Source of the DNA: Propionimicrobium sp. PCR01-08-3
GTDB lineage: Bacteria > Actinomycetota > Actinomycetes > Propionibacteriales > Propionibacteriaceae
Length of the DNA: 64,000 nucleotides
Direction: 5' to 3'
Assembly: GCF_030286045.1 (NCBI RefSeq)
Contig: NZ_CP127390.1
Coordinates: 1,488,001 to 1,552,000, forward strand
Below, in pieces: positions 7,419-16,688 of the stretch. Position numbers and translations under genes: made by a program. Within the stretch, counting starts at the first letter, position 1, and the number at the start of each line of letters is the position of its first letter. The notes under the pieces are model-generated. The model was not told the origin of the DNA. It did not search any database and saw only the letters and a list, made by a program, of their open reading frames with translations.

Positions 7419-9080
7419 TCAGATTTCCTCAGGGCTGATCGCCTGGCGGATGGTCTTCAACTGATCCCACTTCTCATCGGTGATCTGATAGCCGGTCTGC
7501 GGCCCGCGGTAATCATTCGGGTAGTTGACCGAGCTCATCACGTGGAAGTTCTCGTCGAGGATCGCCGAGGTGTGCAGGTAGTCGCCCGACACGCGCTGCT
7601 TCAGCATGTTGTAAACCGACGTCGCGACATCTTCGAAGCCGCCACGGTCAAGAGCCTTGACCAGGTCGACACCGGTGATGCCACGGTTCATCAGATCGTC
7701 GGTCGCCTTCAGGTCTTCGACGACATTGCGCTTGGGCATGTCCTCCGAACCGCGGGCGTAAGTTGCGGCCTCGACCTCTTCATCGGTGATCTCGGGCAAC
7801 CCGAGCTCACGGAAGATGGCCTGAATGGCCTTGGCGGCGTGATTGCGGACGCGAACCACGTCTTCTTCGAGGACAGGGACCAAACCGCCGTCGATCTTGA
7901 GATCGCGCTGGATGATCAGCCAGTCGTCGTAGTCGTCGGCATCCCAGTTGGAACCGGCGAACATGTTGTCGTAGTTCGGCGTGGACGAGTAGCCCGAGCA
8001 GATGAAGTCGGTGCCGGGCACAAACTGCATCAGGGTGCGGGCCACGCGGCGAAGATCCGAGTGGGTGAACGACTGGTCGTTGCTGGATGCGCATTCGAGG
8101 TCGATTGCCATGGCGATCAGGTTCTCGGCCAAGATGCCGCGGATACCGCCCGGAACAGCGGCCGGCACACCGACGCAGGAGACCGAACCGTTCTGGATGC
8201 CCTGCGATCCGGCGCCGCGGGCCACATACAGGCAGCGGGCCTCCAGGTAGAGCATCGACTTGCCTTCGGCGAAGCCCATCTGAACTTCGGAACCCGAGCC
8301 CGAGGTGAACCTCATCTTCAGACCACGCGATGCGTAGCAGGAAGCCAGGAACGCCTTCGAGTACGGGGTGTCATCGCCGTCCATGAAGACCTGCTCGGTG
8401 CCGTACACCGAAACGGTCTCGGCGTAGGCGGTGAATCCGCGCATACCGAGCGCCAACTCGGTGGCTTCCTCGACCGAGCATTGGGTCAGGATGCCGGGGC
8501 GGCCGACCTGTGCACCAACCATGATGGAGATCGCGTTGAACGGGGCGTAGCGGACGATGCCGACCGTGGTCTCTTCTTCTGCGAAACCACGCAGCGAGCC
8601 CTCTGCGGCGTCCGCTGCGATCTGCACCGGATTGTCCCGCACGTTGGTGACGTGGGCCTGGTTGGCCGGGAATGCGCGCGAGCGCATCTTGGTGCAGGCC
8701 ATCATCATCTCGAGGACGTTCATCTTGTTGACGACCTCGGTGATCTTCGCCGGAGTCATCGAGGTCGTCAACTTGACGACCTCGGCACGAGGAACGCGGA
8801 AGTCGACCATCTTCTGGGCCAACTCCAGGGAGTCCATCGCGTTGACCTTTTCCGCGCCGTCCAGGCGAATGCCATAGTCGGCGATGAAGGTGTCGAGCAT
8901 GTCGAACTCATCACGGCGCTTGCCGTCCAACTCGACGACGACACCGTTCTCGATCTTGATCGAGGGCTTGGGATCGTTCGGCGCATCAACTGCGATCAGA
9001 CCGACCTCGGGCCACTCGGTTACGTACCCGTCTTGGTTGACTGGGCGGGCATCCAGCGCTTCGAAACGCTTGCTTCTCAC
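7419..9080 (-). CDS. pduC: Coenzyme B12-dependent propanediol dehydratase, large catalytic subunit
   Basis: 553 residues, almost the same length as Salmonella PduC. The TIM-barrel alpha subunit holds the radical chemistry. Recognisable blocks include [19 protein letters not shown] at the N-terminus, [39 protein letters not shown] and the [19 protein letters not shown] region around the substrate-binding site. With PduD and PduE it dehydrates 1,2-propanediol; glycerol would be a possible alternative substrate. It sits 14 bp after pduB and its stop overlaps the ribosome site of pduD. Confidence 0.97.
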   Translation of the reverse strand: MRSKRFEALDARPVNQDGYVTEWPEVGLIAVDAPNDPKPSIKIENGVVVELDGKRRDEFDMLDTFIADYGIRLDGAEKVNAMDSLELAQKMVDFRVPRAEVVKLTTSMTPAKITEVVNKMNVLEMMMACTKMRSRAFPANQAHVTNVRDNPVQIAADAAEGSLRGFAEEETTVGIVRYAPFNAISIMVGAQVGRPGILTQCSVEEATELALGMRGFTAYAETVSVYGTEQVFMDGDDTPYSKAFLASCYASRGLKMRFTSGSGSEVQMGFAEGKSMLYLEARCLYVARGAGSQGIQNGSVSCVGVPAAVPGGIRGILAENLIAMAIDLECASSNDQSFTHSDLRRVARTLMQFVPGTDFICSGYSSTPNYDNMFAGSNWDADDYDDWLIIQRDLKIDGGLVPVLEEDVVRVRNHAAKAIQAIFRELGLPEITDEEVEAATYARGSEDMPKRNVVEDLKATDDLMNRGITGVDLVKALDRGGFEDVATSVYNMLKQRVSGDYLHTSAILDENFHVMSSVNYPNDYRGPQTGYQITDEKWDQLKTIRQAISPEEI

Positions 9081-9094
9081 TAGAATCCCTCGGA

Positions 9095-9928
9095 TCAGAT
9101 GTAGGGCGTGGTGGTCGACTCGGGGTAGTCGCCGAGCGATGCGAGCAGATCGCGACCGACCTCGCGGGCGGCGATGATCGCCTGGCGGACAGCTCCGGAA
9201 TCACCGGCGAACGAGGCGATGACCTCATTGGAGAAGCTCGTTCCCTGTGCCGGGCTCGAGTACCCGATGATGTCGATCGTCGCGGCCTTGGCTGCGGTAT
9301 CGGCGAGCACCACACCGATGGCGGCAGGGGCACCCACGGTGATGCCGAACGCCTTGCCGATCGGGGCACCGAAGGCCTTGTTCAGCGCATAGCTGGCGCG
9401 AGCGGTGTACTGCAGCTCGATGTGGCCAGCGTCGTTGCCGTAGACGTCACCCATGGTGCGTTCGACATCGGACAGCGTGACTTCGACGGCGCGGCGGGCA
9501 TCGGAGACGTCCTCGGCACCGAAGATGATCAGCGAGCCGTGGCCGGCGCCGCCCTTGGTGTCGCGGGCCAACTCGATCTTCAAGATCTCGGTGTTGGTCG
9601 CCTTCACGGCCTCATCAGCGGCGAAGATCTGCGGGCCGGCGCCGGTGCGGTCACCGATGATGCCGATCGAGCGGAACTTCGGATCGATGCCCATCAAGGC
9701 ATGGATCTGCGGATCCACATTGGGGATCACCAGGCCGATGGTGTCGCCGAGAGCGGACGCACCGACGAACTCGGTGACGCCAGGCACCTTCCCCGGCACC
9801 TTCGGCAGCGAACCCTTCGGCGCTGAATTCTGCGCGGCGGCGGCCGGAGCAGCCTGCGCCGCCGGCTTGTTATCCACCCGCTGCAGAACTGCGGACATGA
9901 TCTGGTTGACCAGTTCCTCATTTGCCAT
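9095..9928 (-). CDS. pduB: Tandem-domain (BMC-T) trimeric shell protein
   Basis: 277 residues: an N-terminal helix MANEELVNQIMSAVLQRV, an Ala/Pro linker to about residue 40, then two fused BMC domains. The first includes EFVGASALGDTIGLVIPNVDP and GAGPQIFAADEAVKATN; the second AFGITVGAPAAIGVVLADTAAKAA and SFAGDSGAVRQAIIAAREVG. PduB trimers form pseudohexameric tiles with a gated pore. The N-terminal extension corresponds to the part that in Salmonella joins the enzyme core to the shell; no internal-start PduB' was analysed further. It is second in the operon, 14 bp after pduA. Confidence 0.96.
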   Translation of the reverse strand: MANEELVNQIMSAVLQRVDNKPAAQAAPAAAAQNSAPKGSLPKVPGKVPGVTEFVGASALGDTIGLVIPNVDPQIHALMGIDPKFRSIGIIGDRTGAGPQIFAADEAVKATNTEILKIELARDTKGGAGHGSLIIFGAEDVSDARRAVEVTLSDVERTMGDVYGNDAGHIELQYTARASYALNKAFGAPIGKAFGITVGAPAAIGVVLADTAAKAATIDIIGYSSPAQGTSFSNEVIASFAGDSGAVRQAIIAAREVGRDLLASLGDYPESTTTPYI

Positions 9929-9942
9929 CAGTGATCACGACC

Positions 9943-10221
9943 TCACTTCTGGATCGACGGGAGAATGAGCTCCACGTCGTTGTGCGGGCGAGGAATGACG
10001 TGGACCGAGACGAGCTCGCCCACCTTTTGCGCAGCGACCGCGCCGGCGTCGGTGGCGGCCTTCACAGCGCCGACATCGCCACGCACGAGGACGGTGACCA
10101 GACCGGACCCGACCTGCTGCTTACCGATAAGAACAACATTTGCCGACTTAACCATTGCATCGGCGGCTTCAACGGCGGGGACGAAACCCTTCGTCTCCAC
10201 CATTCCGAGAGCCTCTTGCAT
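9943..10221 (-). CDS. pduA: BMC-H hexameric shell protein, first gene of the operon
   Basis: 92 residues, one BMC domain. [21 protein letters not shown], the strand [21 protein letters not shown] and the [12 protein letters not shown] tail are standard PduA. Hexamers tile the facets and form the propanediol pore. It is the promoter-proximal gene of the minus-strand operon, with 452 bp of non-coding sequence upstream up to pduQ. A GGAGG-like site (CGGAGGAGTTCGG) precedes the ATG by about 7 nt. Confidence 0.95.
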   Translation of the reverse strand: MQEALGMVETKGFVPAVEAADAMVKSANVVLIGKQQVGSGLVTVLVRGDVGAVKAATDAGAVAAQKVGELVSVHVIPRPHNDVELILPSIQK

Positions 10222-10673
10222 TCCGAACTCCTCCGTTGGACGTCCCCGGGAGCATTCGCCACCCGGGCGCTCAACCAGAAGATTACGTCCGGATTACACG
10301 CAGAATTCCCTTATTAGATGACCAATATTGGGCACCTTTTCCTGACAATCAGAACCGGATCGTGCGCATCGGATAACCAAAATGTGCTACCCAAATCGGT
10401 AAAAGATGATTGTTTTGTGCAACTCTTGTCGATCATCATCGAGGTGCTTCCCGGCTCTTAATTCGGGCAGCGTGAGGCCTGGATTTGACCGAGTTTTCTG
10501 ATCACCTATAGGCGGCGATACCGATCGGCGATCGCATTCCGGGCCACTTGGCGCCGATCCACGCCCGGACGCTGTCGTGGCCTCCTCGCACGGTCATACA
10601 GTCCCGCTGGTCATCCAGCACCGAGGCCGGAGCCGTAGGCGAAGAAGCAGCTATGAGAAAGAGGCGCCGAAGA
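10222..10673. promoter_or_regulatory. Control region between pduQ and pduA
   Basis: 452 bp without a credible gene; it must hold the pduA promoter and the pduQ transcription end. The part near pduA is clearly AT-richer than its surroundings. On the minus strand GTAGCACATT (plus-strand 10381-10390) is identical to part of a direct repeat upstream of pocR, and a weaker copy, TTTGTGCAAC on the plus strand, lies at 10414-10423, 33 bp away. These are candidate PocR sites. No B12-riboswitch box was recognised and no strong terminator hairpin was seen after pduQ. Confidence 0.5.
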
Positions 10674-11804
10674 TCAGATGATCGCCGTCAAGATCGCGGC
10701 CAATTGCTTCTGGGTCGCCGGAACCGGATTGCCTGCGGTGCAGTAGTCACCGGTGGCCTTGTGGGCGATCTCGGGAATCCGTGACTTGAACTCCGAGCGG
10801 TCGACGCCCGCCTCGGTGATGGTGGTTGGCATCTCCATCTCGTGACGGACCTTCTTGATCCACTCGCACAACGCCAGCACCAGATTGCGCTGATTGGCGG
10901 CGGTCAGCCCAATTGCTGTGGCCAAAGCCGCATACCGCTCAGCGGTTGCGGTCAACGCGCCGGGGCCGAAGCCGAGTTCACCGGCGTTGAACTCGATGAC
11001 ATGGGGCAACAAGATGCCGTTCAGGCGTCCATGGGCCACGTGGAAGGTGCCGCCGATCGAGTGTGAAAGACCATGCACGATGCCCAACGCCGCATTTTCG
11101 AAGGCGATACCGGCCATGGTGGCGGCGGTGTGTTGATGCTCCCTGGCCTGCATGTCGTTGCCGTCCTTGAAGGAACGCACCAAATACTGGTTGGCAAGCC
11201 GTAACGACTTCTCGGCGAGCGCATCGGAGAAGTCATTGTGGCCCTTGCCGACATAGGCCTCGATCGCGTGGCTGATCGCGTCCATGCCCGAATCCGCGGT
11301 CAGTTTCGGGGGGGCAGTGCGCACTGCTTCGGGGTCGAGGATCGCGACATCGGCGACCATGTCCCGCGACTCCAGGGGAAGCTTCGCGTGGGTCTTGTTG
11401 TCGGTGACGACCGCGTAGGAGGAGACCTCTGATCCGGTGCCGCTGGTGGTGGGCAGAATATAGAAACCATCGGTGAGGCGACGTCCCTGCTCCAGCCCCA
11501 TCTTGCGCACTGCCTTGGCGGTATCGATGGCCGAACCGCCGCCGATGGCCAAGAGAGCGTCCGGCTCAAAGGTGAGGCAGGCCCGCAGGCCGGCCGCGAC
11601 CGTTTCGATATCAGGATTCGGCTGCACCTGGTCGAAGAATTCGATGGTTGCGTCGGCCAGGCGTTCGCGTACCCGATCCATTAGCGGAGTGCTGACCATG
11701 AAGCCGTCGGTGACAATAAGGACCTTATGCCCTGACAGCCCAGTCAGCTCCGCTAATGCCTCAGGCCCGTAACAAAGAGTCGTGGTGAGCTGAAAGCGAT
11801 GCAC
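10674..11804 (-). CDS. pduQ: Iron-containing 1-propanol dehydrogenase (PduQ-like)
   Basis: 376 residues of the group III iron-dependent alcohol dehydrogenase family. It would reduce propionaldehyde to 1-propanol and regenerate NAD+. Visible are the NAD-binding ALLAIGGGSAIDTAKAV, the PTTSGTGSEVSSYAV block, and the metal ligands in DSGMDAISHAIEAY and GIVHGLSHSIGGTFHVAHG. GTG 11804 is preferred: GGAGGT lies 7 nt upstream, while ATG 11819 has that same sequence inside its coding region. The start lies 44 bp inside the end of pocR, so the two genes are cotranscribed. EutG or butanol dehydrogenases are close relatives; the context argues for PduQ. Confidence 0.9.
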   Translation of the reverse strand: MHRFQLTTTLCYGPEALAELTGLSGHKVLIVTDGFMVSTPLMDRVRERLADATIEFFDQVQPNPDIETVAAGLRACLTFEPDALLAIGGGSAIDTAKAVRKMGLEQGRRLTDGFYILPTTSGTGSEVSSYAVVTDNKTHAKLPLESRDMVADVAILDPEAVRTAPPKLTADSGMDAISHAIEAYVGKGHNDFSDALAEKSLRLANQYLVRSFKDGNDMQAREHQHTAATMAGIAFENAALGIVHGLSHSIGGTFHVAHGRLNGILLPHVIEFNAGELGFGPGALTATAERYAALATAIGLTAANQRNLVLALCEWIKKVRHEMEMPTTITEAGVDRSEFKSRIPEIAHKATGDYCTAGNPVPATQKQLAAILTAII

Positions 11805-13095
11805 TGTTTGGACCTCCATTACGCGTCGAATGCTGACGCCGGTACTCGCTGGGGGTCATTCCGGTGTAGCTCCGGAAGACTCGCGAGAAGTAGTTCACCT
11901 GGTTGAAGCCCAGATCAGCTGCGATCCTGCGGACCGGCGTCTGCGTGAAAGCTAGCATCAGCCGCGCGCGCCAGACCCTCCGGGTAGCGATATACGACAC
12001 GAATGTGCATCCGGTGACCGATTTGAACAACTTCGAGAAGTGCCCGGGAGACCAATGCAACATCTCCGAGGCCTCGGTCAGCGTGTAGGGATGACTTGGA
12101 TGTTTGGCGATCTCATTCAACAAATCGCGCAGGTCCGGGCGCCGCTGCGGGCGTGAATGGGTGATCTCGTCCAACACCATGGTGACAAGCCGCTCGACAT
12201 AGAGCTGACATTGATATCTGTTGTTGGTTGTGGTGCGAGCACGTTGTTGGGCCTTCACCAATTCGGAAAGGTGGCCCGTGACACGCGGGGCGCAATCACT
12301 CGAGACCGAAACGATGGTCTCCTCAATCGCGGCGAGATGATCACGCAGATCTCCGTGGGACGCAAATGCTTCGTCCAACATCATGCTGGCTACGCTGAAC
12401 GCCTCGTCGAGATTCTCCGCGGCCAAAGCCTCGCACAGTTCTGCGTGATGCTCGGAGCTGGGCTCCGGCTCGGGATCATCATCCGATCGCGCCGGGGGCG
12501 GTACCAGCTGAAACTGCGGTTGGCTGCGTTCTGACTTAACCGCTTCGGCGGCCGGCGATCCGGCCTTGGTGGGGAGACTGATGATCGGGCATTCTCGTGT
12601 GACGCCTGCCGACTTGCTCAGTCCGAGCAGGGTCTCGGACGCAGCCATGATGCGGCGCGATGAATAGACCGGAATCTGGTTGTACATCTCGAACAGTTCG
12701 GGATCGTCGTGCCATTCGCTTCCGTTGGTCAAGTACGGGGGCTGGTCGCCGTCTCCCGACTGCCGCACCTGCCCGGATGCAATGGCGCCGAGATATTTGT
12801 CGCCGTCAACCATCGGCACAGTGAAATCGACCAGCCCGGCATGACACCGGTAGATGCGGGGCGACTGTTCGATCAGAGATTGCAATCCGCCATGAGCGTC
12901 GCAGCTCTCACACAACTTGGCACGTACCGGATCCGAGCGCATGGCCTTACAAAACTCTGTAAACGCGCACGGCGCCGCCACCGGCACTCCACGCGCTTGC
13001 ACTATTACCGAGGCGAGTCCCGTCGCCTCTGAATAGTCTTCGGTCATTCGCTGAATCTGGTCCAAGTTCCATCGCTCTTGTTCCAGATCTGTCAT
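11761..13095 (-). CDS. pocR: PocR-family AraC-type activator of propanediol genes
   Basis: 444 residues. The N-terminal 150 residues are a PocR sensory domain, with CKAMRSDPVRAKLCESCDAHGG and YRCHAGLVDFTVPMV, thought to bind propanediol-like ligands. A Pro/Glu-rich linker follows, then a helical middle part (YVERLVTMVLDEI). The last 110 residues are a double helix-turn-helix AraC domain: LTEASEMLHWSPGHFSKLFK and VRRIAADLGFNQVNYFSRVF, with the usual TGMTPSEYRR ending. In Salmonella PocR activates pdu and cob genes. Here it lies upstream of, and overlaps, pduQ on the same strand, so pduQ is read with the regulator rather than with pduA. Confidence 0.94.
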   Translation of the reverse strand: MTDLEQERWNLDQIQRMTEDYSEATGLASVIVQARGVPVAAPCAFTEFCKAMRSDPVRAKLCESCDAHGGLQSLIEQSPRIYRCHAGLVDFTVPMVDGDKYLGAIASGQVRQSGDGDQPPYLTNGSEWHDDPELFEMYNQIPVYSSRRIMAASETLLGLSKSAGVTRECPIISLPTKAGSPAAEAVKSERSQPQFQLVPPPARSDDDPEPEPSSEHHAELCEALAAENLDEAFSVASMMLDEAFASHGDLRDHLAAIEETIVSVSSDCAPRVTGHLSELVKAQQRARTTTNNRYQCQLYVERLVTMVLDEITHSRPQRRPDLRDLLNEIAKHPSHPYTLTEASEMLHWSPGHFSKLFKSVTGCTFVSYIATRRVWRARLMLAFTQTPVRRIAADLGFNQVNYFSRVFRSYTGMTPSEYRRQHSTRNGGPNSASLSAHHDSLLRA

Positions 13096-13477
13096 TCTTC
13101 CCTCCCACGGGTGTAACTGACAGTAGTTGGTTTTGTAGAGATTGAGAAGATGGTTGCATCACTTTTTTGTTGTTGCCGTCGAGGCGATGGATAAAATCCG
13201 AAGATTCGTGCTTCGCTGTAGCACGTTCGCGTTTGTAGCACATTGCGAAGAGATATCTTTACGTCAGATTCAAAAAATTGACGTGCACAAATAGAAGACT
13301 TGCGATCACCACTTCAACACCCGCCGACTAGCGCATAATTCTCGAAAAACAAGAAGGAATAGCACGACAATTTATGCCGGACGCAGCCTCGGCGCGTACC
13401 ACAGCGAGCGGGGCGTCGGCCCGCCTTGTGAGCAGGGGAGTTCATCGCGCTGCGGCCCGACTGGGAGACCCGCAGCG
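13096..13477. promoter_or_regulatory. pocR upstream region with direct repeats
   Basis: About 380 bp without a credible gene, notably AT-rich next to pocR. It contains TGTAGCACGTT (13217-13227) and TGTAGCACATT (13234-13244), two 11-bp direct repeats differing at one base and starting 17 bp apart. They are flanked by CTTCGC (13211-13216) and GCGAAG (13245-13250), which are inverted copies. Paired direct repeats are the usual form of AraC-family sites, so autoregulation by PocR is plausible. The open frames on both strands from about 13372 are overlapping low-complexity shadows. Confidence 0.5.
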
Positions 13478-13618
13478 TCAGCCCGCCCTGCGCACAGGCG
13501 AGTCATGCCCCTGGCAGCGGGCGCTGAGTGGCACACCGGCCAGCGCCTGCTCGATGTGCTCGCCGCAGCCGGCCCACGTCGGCTTCCCGCAGATCTCGCA
13601 GGTGACCTTCTGACACAT
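13478..13618 (-). CDS. Small conserved Cys-rich protein, zinc-ribbon-like
   Basis: 46 residues from ATG 13618: MCQKVTCEICGKPTWAGCG, then HIEQALAGVP and RCQGH. Cysteines at positions 2, 7, 10 and 18 plus a later CxxH suggest a metal-binding knuckle. Very similar tiny proteins are widespread and unnamed in actinobacteria, as far as I remember. GAGGGG lies 6 nt before the ATG, which is why the shorter frame is preferred to the open extension up to 13723. It is followed at a distance by pocR on the same strand and preceded by a CsoR-family gene. Function unknown. Confidence 0.72.
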   Translation of the reverse strand: MCQKVTCEICGKPTWAGCGEHIEQALAGVPLSARCQGHDSPVRRAG

Positions 13619-13734
13619 GACATCCCCTCTACCGGTTGCACCGTGAGCCACTGGTTTCGCCCTCCAGCAACTCCAAGTTGAACAGTGAACTATGCACCAT
13701 CCAGGTTTACCCCACCCGGACAAGAGCCAGAGAC

Positions 13735-14007
13735 CTAGGCAAGGGTGAGAAAGAGCTTCTCCAATTCGTCCAGATCGAGACCGTCGGCAACCTGCGTATC
13801 CCGATCATTCACACATTCCTGCATGGCCGCAGAGATTATCGTGAAACCAGCACGATCGAGCGCGCTCGAAACTGCGGCGAGTTGGGTGACGACGTCGCGG
13901 CAGGCTTCCCCTTGCTCGACGGCTCTGATCACACCGTCGAGCTGACCGCGCGCCCGGCGCAGCCGATTCAAAGTTTTGCGTCGCGCCTGTCCATCGGTGT
14001 CAGCCAT
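13735..14007 (-). CDS. CsoR/RcnR-family repressor lacking the metal-binding histidine
   Basis: 90 residues, all-helical DUF156 family. The pattern RLRRARGQLDGVIRAVEQGEAC and the helix ending MQECV are characteristic. By Mycobacterium CsoR numbering the copper ligands are Cys36, His61 and Cys65; here Cys36 and Cys65 are present at exactly those positions but residue 61 is alanine. That argues against classical Cu(I) sensing and for a thiol, persulfide or other signal, or for a divergent metal site. The gene is divergent from the UvrA-like gene at 14220, with 212 bp between, so it may control that gene or itself. Confidence 0.85.
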   Translation of the reverse strand: MADTDGQARRKTLNRLRRARGQLDGVIRAVEQGEACRDVVTQLAAVSSALDRAGFTIISAAMQECVNDRDTQVADGLDLDELEKLFLTLA

Positions 14008-14219
14008 GCCCAGAAGAATACCGTCCGGGGTATGGGTGAGAGAGGCCGGTCGGTCTCCGGCATGCCGTTACTTGATCTGCGACCGTTGTTTGCAGCGTGC
14101 TTGATCGCACGCCCACGTACCCGTTCCGGAAGACGATTGCGGACGGAGGGCCGGCCCCGGTTGCCGATGTGGGTTCGAGCCGTGACTAGACTGCCGTATC
14201 TGGCCGTAGCGTTGGAGCC

Positions 14220-16550
14220 ATGACCGCGGGCAGCGAAGACAACCAAGGCCGGGCCGAGTGGATCACGGTCGAGGGAGCACGGACGAACAACCTGCGCGAT
14301 GTCACGGTGCGGGTGCCGAAGCATCGCATCACGGTGTTCACCGGGGTATCCGGGTCGGGGAAGTCGTCCCTGGCGTTCGGTACGATCGCCGCCGAGGCAC
14401 AGCGGTTGGTCGCCGACTCGTATCCACTGTTCGTCCGCAACCGCCTGCCATCGAGCGGACGCGCCGATGTCGACCGCGTCGATGGGCTGATGTTCACCAC
14501 GGTGGTGGACCAGCGTCCGTTCACCGGTAATGCCCGCTCCACGGTCGGTACCGCAAGCGATATCGCGCCGCTGCTGCGCATGCTGTTCTCCCGCATCGGG
14601 GAGCCGAACGCCGGCTATTCACCGGCGTACTCATTCAACGATCCGTCCGGAATGTGCCCGAGATGTGAGGGCCTGGGCACGATCGACGACATCGACCTCG
14701 GCGAGTTGATCGATCCCTCACGCAGTCTCAACGAGGGCGCCATCCGATTCCCGACCTTCGCGCCGAGCACCTATAGGTGGAAGCGAATGGTGCACTCAGG
14801 GCTGGCTGACCCCGATTCGCCGCTGTCCCGGTTGCCGGACGAAGCCCTGCACACGCTGCTGTATGCCGAGAACCTGACCTTGCCGAACCCCGACCCGCAG
14901 TATCCGAAATCGAGCACCTTCGACGGGGTCATCCCGAGACTGCGCAAGAGTTATCTGCGCCGGACGCCATCTCGGCTCACCGATGACGAACGGGCCGGAT
15001 TGAACCGAGTCGTGACCCGCATGACCTGCCCGGAGTGCAGCGGCGCACGCTTGAATACAGCCGCGCGAGCCAGCCTGATCGATGGGCGATCGATCGCGGA
15101 CTGGTCGGCAGCACCGATCAGCGAATTGCGCACGATCGCCGGCGATGTCGACGATCAGCGAGTCGGCCCGGTGCTCGACGCCATCTTGGCCCGGCTCGAC
15201 TCGATGGACGAGGTCGGCCTCGGCTACCTCAGCCTGGATCGCCTGTCGACGACTCTTTCGGGCGGGGAGACCCAGCGCGTGAAGATCGTCCGTCATCTCG
15301 GCAGCGCGCTCAGCGATGTCTGTTACGTCTTCGATGAGCCGAGTGTGGGTCTTCATCCCCACGATGTCCACCGGCTGCTGACCCTTCTCGTCCGGTTGCG
15401 GGACGCTCACAACACCGTCCTGGTCGTCGAACACCATCCCGCCGTCATCACCGCCGCCGACCAGGTGATCGATCTGGGGCCCGGCGCCGGAACCGATGGC
15501 GGCTGCGTCCAGTTCACCGGGTCGCCGGATGTACTTGCCGCGACGGATACGGCAACAGGTCATATGCTGCACGCACCGATCCCCCTCAACCGCCGCCCTC
15601 GCCGGGCGTCGGGAACGGTGACGATCGAACACGCCGATGCCCACAACCTCCGCGACGTCACCGTGGACATTCCGCTCGGCGTGCTCACGGTCGTGTCCGG
15701 GGTTGCCGGATCGGGAAAGAGCACGTTGGTCGCTGACGTTCTGCCTCGTCAGCATCCCGAGTTCACGGTCATCGGCCAGGAGCCACTGCACGGCGGCACC
15801 AGATCGACCCCGGCGACCGTGCTCGGCATTGCCGAGCCCATCCGCAAGGCTTTTGCCGCCGCGAACGGTCTTTCCCAATCGTGGTTCAGCGCCAACGCCC
15901 GCGGCGCCTGCCCACAATGCAAAGGCAGGGGCAGCATCGTCACCGACCTCGCGTTTCTCGACGACGTGAGCACGCCCTGCGAAGCCTGCGGCGGCACCCG
16001 TTTCAACCCGACGGCGCTGGCTGCCACATTCTGCGGCCACACCATCGCCGAGGTCCTGGCGATGAATGTGACGCGGGCGGCCCCGTTGTTCGCCGCTCAT
16101 GCCGAGATCACCACTCGGCTGACCTGGTTGGACGATGTCGGACTGGGATACCTCGCCATCGGGCAGGCCACCAGCACTTTGTCCGGCGGGGAACGTCAGC
16201 GCCTGCTGCTCGCCAAGCACCTGTCCGACACGAGTGCGGCCGAAGGGCTACGGATCGTGCTCGACGAGCCCACCGCGGGGCTCCACGGAGATGACACCGA
16301 CCGGCTGCTGGCTCTGTTCGACCGCCTCGTCGACAACGGCGCGACCATCGTCGTGATCGAACACAACCAGCGCGTCATCGCCCACGCCGACCACATCATC
16401 GACATCGGGCCAGGAGCAGGACATGACGGCGGGACCGTCGTCTATCAGGGCCCGGTCGCCGGGCTGCTCACGGCTCCGGGATCGTTGACAGGCGAGTACC
16501 TTCACCGCGCTGGGGATGCCGAATCGAGGTCATCCACCGTGGTGAGGTAG
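14220..16550 (+). CDS. UvrA-like ABC ATPase, short form
   Basis: 776 residues, shorter than the roughly 950 of housekeeping UvrA. It has two ABC modules: Walker [15 protein letters not shown] near residue 40 with signature [11 protein letters not shown] and Walker [16 protein letters not shown], then a second Walker [15 protein letters not shown] with [13 protein letters not shown] and [13 protein letters not shown]. Zinc-type motifs CPRCEG, CPECSG and CPQCKG with CEACGG are present. The UvrB-binding segment of true UvrA appears to be missing, as in UvrA2/DrrC-like proteins of actinobacteria linked to DNA-damage or DNA-binding-drug tolerance. It is divergent from the CsoR-like gene and lies 5' of the SOS mutasome genes. 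Confidence 0.9.
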   Translation: MTAGSEDNQGRAEWITVEGARTNNLRDVTVRVPKHRITVFTGVSGSGKSSLAFGTIAAEAQRLVADSYPLFVRNRLPSSGRADVDRVDGLMFTTVVDQRPFTGNARSTVGTASDIAPLLRMLFSRIGEPNAGYSPAYSFNDPSGMCPRCEGLGTIDDIDLGELIDPSRSLNEGAIRFPTFAPSTYRWKRMVHSGLADPDSPLSRLPDEALHTLLYAENLTLPNPDPQYPKSSTFDGVIPRLRKSYLRRTPSRLTDDERAGLNRVVTRMTCPECSGARLNTAARASLIDGRSIADWSAAPISELRTIAGDVDDQRVGPVLDAILARLDSMDEVGLGYLSLDRLSTTLSGGETQRVKIVRHLGSALSDVCYVFDEPSVGLHPHDVHRLLTLLVRLRDAHNTVLVVEHHPAVITAADQVIDLGPGAGTDGGCVQFTGSPDVLAATDTATGHMLHAPIPLNRRPRRASGTVTIEHADAHNLRDVTVDIPLGVLTVVSGVAGSGKSTLVADVLPRQHPEFTVIGQEPLHGGTRSTPATVLGIAEPIRKAFAAANGLSQSWFSANARGACPQCKGRGSIVTDLAFLDDVSTPCEACGGTRFNPTALAATFCGHTIAEVLAMNVTRAAPLFAAHAEITTRLTWLDDVGLGYLAIGQATSTLSGGERQRLLLAKHLSDTSAAEGLRIVLDEPTAGLHGDDTDRLLALFDRLVDNGATIVVIEHNQRVIAHADHIIDIGPGAGHDGGTVVYQGPVAGLLTAPGSLTGEYLHRAGDAESRSSTVVR

Positions 16551-16688
16551 AACGGTCCGTCACGGCGCATTAGCGTAGGGGCGCCTTCGCGGCTCATCCC
16601 GACGCGGCGAGCGAACTGGCACGTCATTACTCTCCCTCCGACCACCGGTGCATACTTTCGATTGACGGCATTGTCCCTCTTGATTTTT

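Noticed and set aside
7269-9083. Plus-strand open frame of 604 codons opposite pduD and pduC
   Set aside because: Antisense shadow; both minus-strand genes have complete family motifs and signals.
9943-10221. pduA and pduJ as a recent duplication
   Set aside because: The two products are similar but both occur in other pdu loci; paralogy is old, not a local event.
10222-10673. Possible cobalamin riboswitch upstream of pduA
   Set aside because: Expected because of the B12-dependent operon, but no B12-box-like sequence or matching structure was recognised.
13372-13641. Overlapping open frames on both strands next to the small Cys-rich gene
   Set aside because: Low-complexity, no ribosome sites, and they overlap the better-supported 46-residue gene.
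14161-14195. GTGGGTTCGAGCC resembles a tRNA T-arm
   Set aside because: No acceptor, D or anticodon stem can be formed around it; it is in the short divergent spacer between the CsoR-like and UvrA-like genes.
14796-16220. Minus-strand open frame of 474 codons inside the UvrA-like gene
   Set aside because: Covers ABC motifs read on the plus strand; no start signal or known domain.
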